Origin: Candidatus Woesearchaeota archaeon
GTDB lineage: Archaea; Nanobdellota; Nanobdellia; Woesearchaeales; JACQSR01
Assembly (NCBI GenBank): GCA_016211215.1
Contig: JACQSR010000021.1
Coordinates: forward strand, 1 to 38,459
Direction of reading: 5' to 3'
DNA: 38,459 bases
Under the pieces are notes generated by a model. It searched no databases and was not told the origin of the DNA. It saw only the letters and a program-made list of their open reading frames with translations. The position numbers and the translations under genes are program-made. Of this stretch, positions 28,552 through 37,421 are shown one piece after another (the stretch's first letter is position 1; each line of letters starts with the position of its first letter).

Positions 28552-30936
28552 ATGAAAAGAGCAGTAGCATTAGTTGCGGTGATGGGTCTGTCCTTTTTTA
28601 TCCTAAGCGCGTCTGCGTTTGCATTCAGCCAGACTGTTTTTCTAAAAGACATTGTCAATTTAGGTGCTGACGGGAAGTGCGGCAGGAGCTCTGCAGCAGG
28701 GGGCAGCATGATGGACTGCAACACTGCAACATTCACCGGTTCGGGACCTGGAGGGTGCAATGCAGTTAGGGATGTAACTGGATGCTACTTTTGGGAGCCG
28801 ACCGTAAACAAGGTCACTGCGGACGTAAAAGTGAATGTTCCAATGGGCACGGGAACATTATCAGTGTGGACCGGGAATTTTGGAGGGGATACGTTTAGAA
28901 ATGAGAAGGTTGATGTTTTTGTAAATGGAATTCTCGTGGGGACAACCAACGATCCGTTTTGTAATTTTGATGACGATTGTAGTTTTAATGGACCAATAAA
29001 CAATGAGTTCTTTAACATTAATTTCCAGCAGGGGCAGAACATAATCAAGTTAACAGCTGTTACCGATGGTGGCAGCGTAACTGTAAACAAGCTTAAACTG
29101 GATATAGCGGAGGCTGAGTGCGTTCCAGGGCAGACACAAACACAGCCTTGCGGAAATTGCGGGAGCCAATCAAGAACATGCCAGAGCAACGGGCAATGGG
29201 GCTCTTTTGGAGCATGCACTGGGCAGGGAGTTTGCAACCCAGGAAGTTCACAGTCACAAGCATGCGGAAACTGCGGAACACAAACCAGAACATGCCAGAG
29301 CAGCTGCCAGTGGGGAGCATATGGGCCGTGCACAGGGCAAGGTCCTTGCAGCCCGGGAACAACACAATCACAATCATGCGACACAGGACTGCCTGGAATA
29401 TGCGAGGATGGAAATCAGTTGAGGACCTGCCAGAGCAACTGCCAGTATGGTCTGTTTGGAAACTGTGAACAGGAAGAGCAACCGGCTAGTGAAGTTTGCA
29501 ATGATTTAGATGATGATTGCGATGGCGCGGAAGATGAAGTTTGTTCTACTTGCATTGGCGATACTATTCCAACCACAATGAATGCTGGCCAAACGCAGGC
29601 AGTATCCGTTACTGTAAGAAATGACGGCTCTGTTCCATGGACAGCTGCAACAAACTACAAATTAGGCTCGCAAAATCCGCAGGATAATGTAATATGGGGG
29701 TTGGGCAGGGTGTTAATAGCTCCTGCGGTGACTGTAAGCGAAAATCAGCAGTACACTTTTAATTTTAACATTGTTGCACCATCTTTACCGGGAACTTATC
29801 CGAATTTCTGGAGGATGCTAAAGGAAGGGGAATTTTGGTTTTTACCTCCGGATTGCGGAAATGATGTTACTGTAAGCACGGCTCCTGTATGCACTCCCGG
29901 GCAAACACAAACACAGGCATGCGGCAACTGCGGAACTCAAACCAGAACATGCCAGAGCAACGGGCAATGGGGCTCTTTTGGGGCATGCACAGGGCAGGGA
30001 ATATGCAGTCCGGGACAGCAGGAGAGCAGGGGATGCGGAACTGATGTTGGCGAATGTGTTGCAGGAACTGAAACAAGAACATGCCAGGGCAACTGCCAAT
30101 GGAATTCTTTCCAAAACTGCAATGCAACAGGGCCAGCACCGGAAGAGTGCGACGGGTTGGACAATGACTGCGACAATCAAATTGATGATGGTTTTGACCC
30201 GGAAGACTGCGAAGGAAGCTGCGAGGATTCTGGATTCGTATGGACGGGGAACGGCGGATTGCTGGATTGCTGCGGAAACAATCCATATGAAGATGACCCA
30301 TACGAGCAGTATGAAACTTTATGCGATGGAAATGACAATGACTGCGACGGCCAAATAGATGAAGGGCTTACGCATCCTTGCACGAACTATAATGACTGCT
30401 CAACATTCCAGACATGCGATACCTGCCAGAGTGCACCGCCTGAGTTATGCAACGGCGATGATGATGACTGCGACGGGCAGATAGATGAAGGCGGAGTGTG
30501 CGATGTGGATTGCGAACTTGAGAAAATGAGCCTTCGCGGAACAGGCGGCATAATAGATTTTATTGACGGGTATGACAATTTTGCGAGCAGCAAAATCAAA
30601 TTCTCAGGATGGTTAAGCCAAAACAGCGATGGGAGTTATTACGGCATAAGTTCGCTTGAAGTGAAGGCGAAACTTTCCGATGGCAGCCCGCTGAATTTGA
30701 GGGTAAAGGCGAAGGTCAGGGAAGTAAACGCAAACAACTGCGGCGTTTTGGATGTAGACAACAACTGGTGGTCATTGGCTACCTTCCAGGTCGGAGATAA
30801 TCCGCCCGTGTCGATAGGTTTTGACAACATACACTACCAGTGGGACAGGAATACCAACCTGCTGGACATCTCCGGCGAAGGGCCTGACCTGGACTTCAGC
30901 ATACATGACATACATGTTACGTGCATAAACTGTTAG
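28552..30936 (+). CDS. Large secreted Cys-rich protein with MopE-type metal-binding motifs
   Basis: 794 residues from the ATG at 28552; upstream in-frame codons precede the promoter. Signal peptide MKRAVALVAVMGLSFFILSA ends near ASAFA. Then a jelly-roll-like domain (to about 190), three repeats of the pattern CxPGxxQxQxCGNCGxQxRTCQ...W..G.C, an acidic MopE-type motif (CNDLDDDCDGAEDEVC), an NBR1-like Ig domain (SVTVRNDGSVPWTAA, about 365-450), two more Cys repeats, and three further MopE motifs (CDGLDNDCDNQIDD, CDGNDNDCDGQIDEG, CNGDDDDCDGQIDEG). The C-terminal about 130 residues form a separate domain. Acidic DxDxDCDG loops suggest calcium or copper binding. Likely exported adhesin or surface protein; no anchor is visible. 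Confidence 0.88.
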   Translation: MKRAVALVAVMGLSFFILSASAFAFSQTVFLKDIVNLGADGKCGRSSAAGGSMMDCNTATFTGSGPGGCNAVRDVTGCYFWEPTVNKVTADVKVNVPMGTGTLSVWTGNFGGDTFRNEKVDVFVNGILVGTTNDPFCNFDDDCSFNGPINNEFFNINFQQGQNIIKLTAVTDGGSVTVNKLKLDIAEAECVPGQTQTQPCGNCGSQSRTCQSNGQWGSFGACTGQGVCNPGSSQSQACGNCGTQTRTCQSSCQWGAYGPCTGQGPCSPGTTQSQSCDTGLPGICEDGNQLRTCQSNCQYGLFGNCEQEEQPASEVCNDLDDDCDGAEDEVCSTCIGDTIPTTMNAGQTQAVSVTVRNDGSVPWTAATNYKLGSQNPQDNVIWGLGRVLIAPAVTVSENQQYTFNFNIVAPSLPGTYPNFWRMLKEGEFWFLPPDCGNDVTVSTAPVCTPGQTQTQACGNCGTQTRTCQSNGQWGSFGACTGQGICSPGQQESRGCGTDVGECVAGTETRTCQGNCQWNSFQNCNATGPAPEECDGLDNDCDNQIDDGFDPEDCEGSCEDSGFVWTGNGGLLDCCGNNPYEDDPYEQYETLCDGNDNDCDGQIDEGLTHPCTNYNDCSTFQTCDTCQSAPPELCNGDDDDCDGQIDEGGVCDVDCELEKMSLRGTGGIIDFIDGYDNFASSKIKFSGWLSQNSDGSYYGISSLEVKAKLSDGSPLNLRVKAKVREVNANNCGVLDVDNNWWSLATFQVGDNPPVSIGFDNIHYQWDRNTNLLDISGEGPDLDFSIHDIHVTCINC

Positions 30937-32144
30937 CCCAGGAAATAAATTATAACCGGCAGGATGAGGCAGCCCATCATAAGGCTCTTCTTAACTCCGG
31001 AAAGCTGGCCTGCTATGCCGAGGGTTGTGCTGACCAGAAGGACAAGCAAACCTATACCCGATGAGGAGTAGATTACCCCGGCGGTCACAAAAATGATTAT
31101 TGTCAGGCAGCATTTCCTGTAATTTATCCTGGAAATTAGCTTCGAGAAGAGAACAGTCATTTCCAGCGTGATTATAGACGCGATTGAGCCGGCTATAAGC
31201 GCTACTGCCATAAACAGGATAACTTCGTCAATTGAGATTTTTGGAATTATCTCAGTCATTGCAACAATGGCGCCATTTCTGGCCTTGTCTATGGCATAGA
31301 ATGTTGCCAGTGATACAAGAAAATTAACGGTGTTAATGCCTCCGATGATGATCAGGAACGTGTAGAGGCCGGCTTCCCTTACAAGCGCAAGGGCGATTAT
31401 TGCAGCCTGTGAAGAGCCCAGGCCGGGAAGGAAGCCTGAAGCGGAGCCTGAAATCACGGAAGCTGCAATGGATTTCACAAGCCCCTTTTTTCCAATCCAG
31501 ATTGAATTTGTGATTCTTTGCTTTGGGATTATGTTTACCTCTGAAAGGGAAACCAGGAGCAGGCTTATGCCGAAAAGTCCGGAGAGCAACGGGAACAATG
31601 GCTGATTTAAGTTTGGAAAGTTAAGGATGACATAGCCAAGAATTCCGGAAAGAAAAAACAGCAGAGTTCCAAGAATCTTTTTTTTGATTGTTGATTCCGT
31701 GTAAATCATATAGGCGCATGCAAGTATCAGGATGATTCCAATGTATGGTTTTATCACATCGTAAATCAATGGAATTACGGGTATCAGCGCCGGCATTAAA
31801 ATTATGGAAAGGAGAAGTGAAAACAAAGAGCCGATTATGGTAAGCTTTACCGCCTCAAAGCCTTTTCCTGCCAAAAGCATGCGGTGGCCGGGGAGGACTG
31901 CAAGGGCTGTTTCGGCGTCTGGCGCTCCAAGGAATATTGAGGGTATTGTGTCAAGAAAGGTATGGGTGACGCCCATACTTATGATGACAATTCCAAGGGA
32001 GATTGAGGAAAAATATGCCAGAAGAAAAGGCGAGAAAGAAACTATAAGGACGCTTACGGCATTGATGTGCAGACCGGGGGTTAAGCCTGTAATGGAGCCC
32101 AGAATAATGCCGGCTGCAATCGCCACTACCATTTCAAGGAACAT
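30933..32144 (-). CDS. TctA-like (DUF112) archaeal membrane transporter
   Basis: 403 residues with ten or more hydrophobic segments. The repeated signature G-x-x-x-G-x-x-P-G-x is present twice: GSITGLTPGLHINAVSV near residue 17 and SGSASGFLPGLGSSQAAIIA near 220, as in TctA-type permeases; THTFLDTIPSIFLGAPDAETALAVLPGH is typical of the archaeal branch. The TctB and TctC partners of bacterial tripartite tricarboxylate transporters are absent, so it is a stand-alone version with unknown substrate. Overlaps the end of the convergent secreted-protein gene by 4 bp and lies downstream of the OB-fold gene. Confidence 0.85.
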   Translation of the reverse strand: MFLEMVVAIAAGIILGSITGLTPGLHINAVSVLIVSFSPFLLAYFSSISLGIVIISMGVTHTFLDTIPSIFLGAPDAETALAVLPGHRMLLAGKGFEAVKLTIIGSLFSLLLSIILMPALIPVIPLIYDVIKPYIGIILILACAYMIYTESTIKKKILGTLLFFLSGILGYVILNFPNLNQPLFPLLSGLFGISLLLVSLSEVNIIPKQRITNSIWIGKKGLVKSIAASVISGSASGFLPGLGSSQAAIIALALVREAGLYTFLIIIGGINTVNFLVSLATFYAIDKARNGAIVAMTEIIPKISIDEVILFMAVALIAGSIASIITLEMTVLFSKLISRINYRKCCLTIIIFVTAGVIYSSSGIGLLVLLVSTTLGIAGQLSGVKKSLMMGCLILPVIIYFLG

Positions 32145-32200
32145 GAATGCTGGAATCTTTTGGGGTTAATAAGCAGGATGCAGAAAAATCCGGAAATCTT

Positions 32201-32548
32201 TCAGCTTTTTTGGAGGATTATGTTGCTTCCCTCAAGGGAGCTTCGGCCGTCATAGTCAACCAGCTTTGCCCTGAAGCGTATAAAATCTCCTTCCGAGGGG
32301 ATATATTCTTCAGCACCAAAAAAGGCGGTTTTTGTGTTTTCCTGCATTATCGTTACGGCAACTGAATTATTGTAACTTGCAACCTTCACAACCTTGCCCT
32401 GCATCAAGAAGGTCTTTCCGATGTCGGATTCGGATATGTCGTCTATATTTTTTTCCTCCAACTGCACTGTCTGGGAGAGGTAAAAAAGGAATAGAATGCC
32501 GGCTACTGAGGATATGTATGCAATTTTAAGCACTTTCTGCTCATGCAT
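32201..32548 (-). CDS. Membrane-anchored OB-fold protein
   Basis: 115 residues. One N-terminal helix (LKIAYISSVAGILFLFYLSQ) then ISESDIGKTFLMQGKVVKV, SVAVTIMQENTKTAFFGA, and FIRFRAKLVDYDGRSSLEG, which is the five-strand pattern of an OB fold (tRNA-anticodon-like). The domain would be outside or on the inner face depending on topology; no partner is known. TATA-like TTATTAAAG (minus strand, about 32570-32580) gives a leaderless mRNA. It precedes the TctA-like gene in the same direction (56-bp gap). Confidence 0.75.
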   Translation of the reverse strand: MHEQKVLKIAYISSVAGILFLFYLSQTVQLEEKNIDDISESDIGKTFLMQGKVVKVASYNNSVAVTIMQENTKTAFFGAEEYIPSEGDFIRFRAKLVDYDGRSSLEGSNIILQKS

Positions 32549-32580
32549 GGGCCAGGGGTTATTTTTGCCTTTAATAAGCG

Positions 32581-32609
32581 TTTCCGGGGAATTTCCGGAA
32601 GATTTCCGG
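32581..32609. promoter_or_regulatory. Three TTTCCGG repeats at 11-bp period
   Basis: TTTCCGG at 32581-32587, 32592-32598 and 32603-32609, spaced exactly 11 bp, one helical turn. The array abuts the minus-strand TATA region of the OB-fold gene and lies upstream of the LonB TATA box (32641-32650), so a regulator bound on one face of DNA could act on either gene. Confidence 0.45.
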
Positions 32610-32640
32610 CAATGGAAGAATAATCTCCACGGGCAAAAAC

Positions 32641-32650
32641 TATTTAAATA
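32641..32650 (+). promoter_or_regulatory. TATA box of lonB
   Basis: TATTTAAATA centred 26 bp before the GTG at 32671, indicating a leaderless GTG start. Confidence 0.6.
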
Positions 32651-32670
32651 GACCCCTGATTCGCGGAACT

Positions 32671-34545
32671 GTGAAATTCAAGTCAACTGCGGATTTAAAG
32701 GTATCAAAGCGGATAATAGACCAGGTTATAGGCCAGGAAGATGCTGTTGAGATAGTCAAGAAAGCCTCCACACAGAGAAGGCATGTCCTTTTGATAGGCG
32801 AGCCTGGAACCGGAAAGAGCATGCTTGGAATGGCCCTTGCGGAATTGCTTCCCAAGGAAAATTTAGTTGACATTCTTGCATTCCCAAATCCGAATGACGA
32901 GAACCAGCCCCTGATAAGGACGGTGCCTGCCGGGGAGGGCAGGGAGATAGTGGCAAGGGCAAGGCTTCATTCAAATGAAATGTTCAAGAACCAGAACATA
33001 CTTGTTTTCATACTTGCGATAGCATCGGTTGCAATACCCTGGGTGCTTAGGGGATATTACCTAAAACTTGATGGGAATATAATTGCAGCCAACATAATGT
33101 TTTCTGCGCTTTTTCTGGGCGGAATGGTTTTTGTCGGAGCGTTTTTGTTCTTCATAAGCTTCGGTAAGCGCATGGACGGAAAGGCAAAGGTTCCGAGGAT
33201 AATTGTGGATAATTTCAACCAGGAAAAAGTTCCTTTCTTTGACGCAACCGGAGCGCACGCCGGAGCATTGCTCGGCGACGTGCTTCATGACCCGTTCCAG
33301 AGCGGAGGGTTGGGAACGCCGGCGCATGAGCGTGTTGTGGCAGGAATGATTCACAAAACCAACATGGGTGTCTTGTTTATTGACGAAATTGCAACACTGC
33401 ATCCTGCGACACAGCAGGAATTGCTTTCATCATTGCAGGAAAGGAAGTTTGCAATTACGGGGCAGAGCGAGAGGAGCGCCGGAGCCATGGTGAGGACGGA
33501 GCCGGTGCCGTGCGATTTCATACTTGTGGCTGCCGGCAACATGGAAACAGTGAAGCACATGCATCCTGCGCTTAGGTCAAGAATCAGGGGCTATGGATAC
33601 GAGGTGTTCATGAAGGACACGATGGAAGATACCGAAGACAACAGGCAGAAGATTGCAATGTTTGTTGCGCAGGAAGTTACAAAGGACAAAAAAATTCCCC
33701 ATTTTTCATATGACGCGGTTGACCAGATTATAGACGAGGCAAGGAGAAGGGCAAACAGGAAAGGGCATTTAACATTAAGGCTGAGGGAGCTTGGCGGGCT
33801 GATAAGGGCTGCAGGGGACATAGCAAAGGAGGAAAATGCAAAGCTGGCCGAGAGAGAGCATATACTCAAGGCAAAGAAAATCGCAAGGACGCTTGAGCAG
33901 CAGATTGCGGATAAGTATATAGAAAGGAAGAAGGAATATGAGGTAATTAAAACAACCGGAAGAGTTGTTGGAAGGGTTAACGGACTTGCAATAATAGGCG
34001 GCGAGGAAGCCCAGTCAGGAATAATACTTCCGATTGAAGCGCAGGTAACACCCGGCGGAAAGGAATCTGAAATAATTGCAACAGGCAAATTGGGGGAGAT
34101 TGCAAAGGAGGCAATAAAGAATGTTTCTGCAATAATCAAGAAGTATTTCGGGCAGGACATCAAGGAAGAGCTTGACATTTATGTGCAGTTCATACAAACT
34201 TACGAGGGTGTTGAAGGGGATTCCGCGTCGATTGCAGTTGCAACGGCAGTCATATCCGCATTCAAGGATGTTCCCGTAAACCAGGATACTGCAATGACCG
34301 GAAGCTTGTCTGTTAGGGGGGAGGTTCTTCCGATAGGCGGGGTTTCTTCCAAAGTGGAGGCGGCCATTGAAGCAGGCCTGAAGAAGGTTATAGTGCCAAG
34401 GGCAAACCTAAAGGATGTTATTGTCGCGCCGGACAGGCTTGAAAGAATCAGCATAGTTCCGGTTGACAACATCGCAGAAGTTCTGAGGGAGGCTTTGTAC
34501 TGGAAGGGCAAGGAGAAGATTCTGGCTATGATACAGGGCGCATAG
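32671..34545 (+). CDS. lon: Archaeal membrane-anchored Lon protease (LonB)
   Basis: 624 residues, typical of LonB. Walker A GEPGTGKS (43-50); two membrane helices inserted in the ATPase domain (about 109-127 and 139-165); Walker B VLFIDEI (234-240); AAA+ lid; and a C-terminal serine-lysine protease with EGDSAS (Ser518) and [10 protein letters not shown] (Lys561). The Ser-Lys spacing of 43 equals that of bacterial Lon. It degrades damaged and regulatory proteins at the inner face of the membrane. Start is a leaderless GTG set by the TATA box at 32641-32650. Confidence 0.97.
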   Translation: MKFKSTADLKVSKRIIDQVIGQEDAVEIVKKASTQRRHVLLIGEPGTGKSMLGMALAELLPKENLVDILAFPNPNDENQPLIRTVPAGEGREIVARARLHSNEMFKNQNILVFILAIASVAIPWVLRGYYLKLDGNIIAANIMFSALFLGGMVFVGAFLFFISFGKRMDGKAKVPRIIVDNFNQEKVPFFDATGAHAGALLGDVLHDPFQSGGLGTPAHERVVAGMIHKTNMGVLFIDEIATLHPATQQELLSSLQERKFAITGQSERSAGAMVRTEPVPCDFILVAAGNMETVKHMHPALRSRIRGYGYEVFMKDTMEDTEDNRQKIAMFVAQEVTKDKKIPHFSYDAVDQIIDEARRRANRKGHLTLRLRELGGLIRAAGDIAKEENAKLAEREHILKAKKIARTLEQQIADKYIERKKEYEVIKTTGRVVGRVNGLAIIGGEEAQSGIILPIEAQVTPGGKESEIIATGKLGEIAKEAIKNVSAIIKKYFGQDIKEELDIYVQFIQTYEGVEGDSASIAVATAVISAFKDVPVNQDTAMTGSLSVRGEVLPIGGVSSKVEAAIEAGLKKVIVPRANLKDVIVAPDRLERISIVPVDNIAEVLREALYWKGKEKILAMIQGA

Positions 34546-34555
34546 GACAGAAAGA

Positions 34556-34563
34556 TTTATAAG
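34556..34563 (+). promoter_or_regulatory. TATA box of the 505-residue orphan gene
   Basis: TTTATAAG just after the lonB stop, with predicted start near 34585 and ATG at 34598. Confidence 0.5.
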
Positions 34564-34597
34564 CCTTTTGCTATTCTTGAGTGGTAATCTTTGTACC

Positions 34598-36115
34598 ATG
34601 GTAGCACAAATACAATACGAGACAGGAATGCCGGTCGTTGAGAAGCAATCAACGCCCCCATTACCCCACTCACGCATAGACAGGGGACTTGAATCTTTGA
34701 TGTCTGGTTATACCATTACAGGCATTAATGATGCCGGGCAGAGATATCATTCCGGTTCCACTTATACTTCTCAAATCATGCCGAGTTTAGGCAGCCTAAG
34801 AAAAGACCACAAAAGGTCACTTGCTTCTGAGCTTGGCGTGATTGAAAAAGACCTTGAGAGAAAACTATCACAATTCGGTGAATATTCTCCAGAGGATGTC
34901 AAAACCTACGAGAGGCTGAAGAGGCTGCAGTTGCAGTTTAAGGGCATTGTTGAAGCATCAAGAAAAGAGCTTGAGTCTGAAAGGGAATTCTTGGCGCTAT
35001 GTGAAATAGATATTATAAAGGCTGACAGCCAACTGAGGGCTTACGATGGGTTTGATGTAGCCAATAATGAGCGGTACAAAAAACTTGCTTCGGTCAAAAA
35101 CTCGTCTGAAGAAATTACAGAAAAACTTCGCTCATCTATTGCTGTAAAGGAGCATTACATAAGCCAGTACGAAAAGGTAACCCGTGAGTTGTCAGACTTT
35201 AGGTACAGGAAAGTGCTGATTGTGGATAATGTAAAGGATAAACTCATGGCTGTACGATACCTGAAGGGCAGGGTTAATGTCGCTGAAGAGAAGAAATCGG
35301 TATTCTCAAGAATAAAGGAAGGGTACCAAAACATAAAAGATAAAGTTCAGGATTATGTTCCACGGTTCCAAATTGGGGGATATTCTCCCATCAAGGTTGG
35401 CACTGCATTGGGAGTTCTCTTAATTGCAACTTGTGCAGCGAAGCCGGCATATAATACCATTTCATCCGGTGTCAAAAGCGAGCCAATTTCAGGGGCAAAA
35501 ACGATTGAGCAGTCCATTAATGAGAGATACCATCAAAGGCAAGATGCTGCTCCTCGAAAAAGCGTTCCGGAAAAATCAATTCCGACCATAACTGGTGAAA
35601 CCGGCAAGGCAGTAGTGTTGAAGGGGGTAACAACTGCCGCAGCGACTTTGAGCCAGACCACTGAAGCACCATACACCTTATTTTCATTCCAAGTTATGAA
35701 TGAGTATGGGAAACCTAGGCCTAGCGCTTTTTGTCCTGATGGATGCTCTTTAGTTCAAAGAGGATTATCAAAAGCAGAGCTTCCAAATCCAATAGATATC
35801 AAAGCAAGAGAAGGGGATATCGTGAGGGTGATGGAAAGGCCTGTTGTAGATGGAAAACCAATAATGGGCACCTTTTCCGAGGATGTTGGAGTGTGGGAGG
35901 ACAGGTACATATACACGGGAGAAGGTGGAAGTCAGACAACTGTCTCTGAACTGGTTACAACAACTAAAAAAGTTGAGAGGGAAGTAGGAAAACTGTGGAA
36001 TACGAAAAATCCTGTAAGGGAATCTTTCTACAGCGTTGTTGAAGGAAAATTGGAGCCATTTAGAGGGGTTAATTTACAAAACAGTTACCGCAGCAAGCAG
36101 CCGGGAAGAAGCTGA
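34598..36115 (+). CDS. Unrecognised protein with coiled coils and one central membrane helix
   Basis: 505 residues from the ATG at 34598; earlier in-frame codons precede the likely transcript start. Residues about 70-250 are helical and charged with heptad character (ELGVIEKDLERKLSQFGE, YERLKRLQLQFKGIVEASRK). A Lys-rich segment leads to one hydrophobic helix (VGTALGVLLIATCAAKPA, near 280), then a Ser/Thr-rich linker and a C-terminal domain of about 130 residues (ITGETGKAVVLKGV; FSFQVMNEYGKPRPSAFCPDGC). Topology would put the coiled coil inside and the C-terminal domain outside, or a tail-anchored reverse. No known family. Low-GC codons compared with lonB. Confidence 0.78.
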   Translation: MVAQIQYETGMPVVEKQSTPPLPHSRIDRGLESLMSGYTITGINDAGQRYHSGSTYTSQIMPSLGSLRKDHKRSLASELGVIEKDLERKLSQFGEYSPEDVKTYERLKRLQLQFKGIVEASRKELESEREFLALCEIDIIKADSQLRAYDGFDVANNERYKKLASVKNSSEEITEKLRSSIAVKEHYISQYEKVTRELSDFRYRKVLIVDNVKDKLMAVRYLKGRVNVAEEKKSVFSRIKEGYQNIKDKVQDYVPRFQIGGYSPIKVGTALGVLLIATCAAKPAYNTISSGVKSEPISGAKTIEQSINERYHQRQDAAPRKSVPEKSIPTITGETGKAVVLKGVTTAAATLSQTTEAPYTLFSFQVMNEYGKPRPSAFCPDGCSLVQRGLSKAELPNPIDIKAREGDIVRVMERPVVDGKPIMGTFSEDVGVWEDRYIYTGEGGSQTTVSELVTTTKKVEREVGKLWNTKNPVRESFYSVVEGKLEPFRGVNLQNSYRSKQPGRS

Positions 36116-36154
36116 CCGAAACCTATTTATACCGCGATTTTCTTATTCTGATTC

Positions 36155-36325
36155 ATGAAAGCAAAAGATTTCAAGGAAAAGCATGAGTGCGCTGAGTGCG
36201 GCGGCAGCAACGCCATCTACCAAAAGGGGAGCGACCAGATTATATGCCAGGACTGCGGGGCAATCTTCGAGGAAATGGAGCCTTCGTCAGAGAAGAAGTT
36301 CGAGCGCGCCCACGACCAGAAGTAG
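36155..36325 (+). CDS. Mini zinc-ribbon protein (TFIIB-type ribbon)
   Basis: 56 residues, too small for most gene callers. CAECGG and CQDCGA form a C2-C2 ribbon (Cys12, Cys15, Cys31, Cys34) with the spacing of the TFIIB N-terminal zinc ribbon, followed by an acidic and then a polar tail (FEEMEPSSEKKFERAHDQK). No cyclin folds follow. TATA box TATTTATA (36124-36131) gives a leaderless ATG. It could be a transcription accessory factor or a stand-alone ribbon. It ends right at the 3' end of the convergent Kae1 gene. Confidence 0.75.
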   Translation: MKAKDFKEKHECAECGGSNAIYQKGSDQIICQDCGAIFEEMEPSSEKKFERAHDQK

Positions 36326-37312
36326 TCAGCCGTACCAGGTGACATCCACATCATCGGTTCTTTCATACGGCTTTATAATGCATTCCTCTATCTTCTGCGG
36401 GCCGGAGCTTTTGAACTTTAAAATCCCAAGCCACGCAATCATTGCGCCGTTGTCAACCAAAAATTCATTTTCCGGGATGTAGCATTTTGCGTTCCTGTCC
36501 CCGCACATTTTTTTTGCCATTTCCTTAAGACGCAGGTTGCACGCAACCCCGCCGCCAAGCACAAGCTCATTCTTTCTTGTATGGGCAAGGGCTCTTTCGG
36601 AGACTTCGACGAGCATTGCAAACACCGTTTCCTGGATTGAATATGCCAAATCCTCTTTTGAGAATTTTCCTGAATCATATTTCCTTGTGACATTCGTCAG
36701 AATTCCGCCAAATGAGACGTCCATGCCCTTTACCACATAGGGTATTGGGATATATTTTTTCCCGTGCAGGCTTAATTCGTAAATTTTTGGGCCTCCGGGA
36801 AATCCAAGGCCAAGGTGCCTTGCAAATGAGTCAAGGAAGTTTCCAACACCAATATCCAGTGTTTCACCAAATACGCGGTATTTCCTGTTGTGGTAGGCAA
36901 TAACCTGGGTATTTGCGCCGGATGCATAAAGCAGGATGGGGTCTTTTGCTTTTGTCCTTAACCTTCCAATTTCGAGATGGGCAATGGCGTGATTAACGCC
37001 GACTATGGGCTTTCCAAGCTGAGATGCCAATGAACGGGAAAAAAATGCCCCTATGCGCAATGCTTGGCCAAGTCCGGGAGACTGCGAGAATGAAATCAAA
37101 TCAACATGCTGAAGTTTAATTTTAGCCTTATTGAGGGCGTTTGCAAGAACCTTGTCGCAAGCCTCGACGTGATGCTCTGATGCTTCTGAAGGTATCATGC
37201 CCCCTGATTCAGTGGTATAGCTGTCCTTTTCGTTTGCCAGAATATTGCCTTTGTCGTCCACGATTCCTATTCCAAATGTATGGGCAGTTGATTCTATGCC
37301 GAGGCAAATCAT
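36326..37312 (-). CDS. kae1: Kae1, KEOPS subunit for tRNA t6A synthesis
   Basis: 328 residues from the ATG at 37312, starting MICLGIESTAHTFGIGIVDD; upstream in-frame codons are non-conserved and precede the promoter region. GMIPSEASEHHVEA, NHAIAHLEIGR (metal-binding HxxxH), LYASGANTQVIAY and GGVACNLRLKEM are the ASKHA/Kae1 motifs. Kae1 transfers threonylcarbamoyl to A37 of ANN-decoding tRNAs with Bud32, Cgi121 and Pcc1. In many archaea Kae1 is fused to Bud32; here the protein ends without a kinase domain, so Bud32 must be elsewhere. Divergent from the orphan gene at 37422. Confidence 0.95.
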   Translation of the reverse strand: MICLGIESTAHTFGIGIVDDKGNILANEKDSYTTESGGMIPSEASEHHVEACDKVLANALNKAKIKLQHVDLISFSQSPGLGQALRIGAFFSRSLASQLGKPIVGVNHAIAHLEIGRLRTKAKDPILLYASGANTQVIAYHNRKYRVFGETLDIGVGNFLDSFARHLGLGFPGGPKIYELSLHGKKYIPIPYVVKGMDVSFGGILTNVTRKYDSGKFSKEDLAYSIQETVFAMLVEVSERALAHTRKNELVLGGGVACNLRLKEMAKKMCGDRNAKCYIPENEFLVDNGAMIAWLGILKFKSSGPQKIEECIIKPYERTDDVDVTWYG

Positions 37313-37390
37313 AATTGCCGGTTTTTCGGGAAATTTATGAATGTTTGTGTGGTATTTGTAACTACCTATATGTAACAACAAAAACGAAAG

Positions 37391-37399
37391 ATTTAAATA
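37391..37399 (+). promoter_or_regulatory. TATA box of the orphan gene at 37422
   Basis: ATTTAAATA centred about 27 bp upstream of the ATG, a leaderless arrangement. Confidence 0.55.
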
Positions 37400-37421
37400 G
37401 GGGTGTTGCAGCCATTGAAAA

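Noticed and set aside
28785..29384. 199-residue antisense frame over the secreted protein
   Set aside because: Arises from repeat composition (Cys, Pro, His-rich) without promoter or homology features.
29100..30130. Repeated DNA units that could be taken for a CRISPR-like array
   Set aside because: The units lie in one open reading frame and encode the CxPGxxQxQxCGNCG repeats of the secreted protein; unit length varies and there are no unique spacers.
33591..34178. 195-residue antisense frame in lonB
   Set aside because: Serine/isoleucine-rich shadow of the conserved Lon protease region; no start signal.
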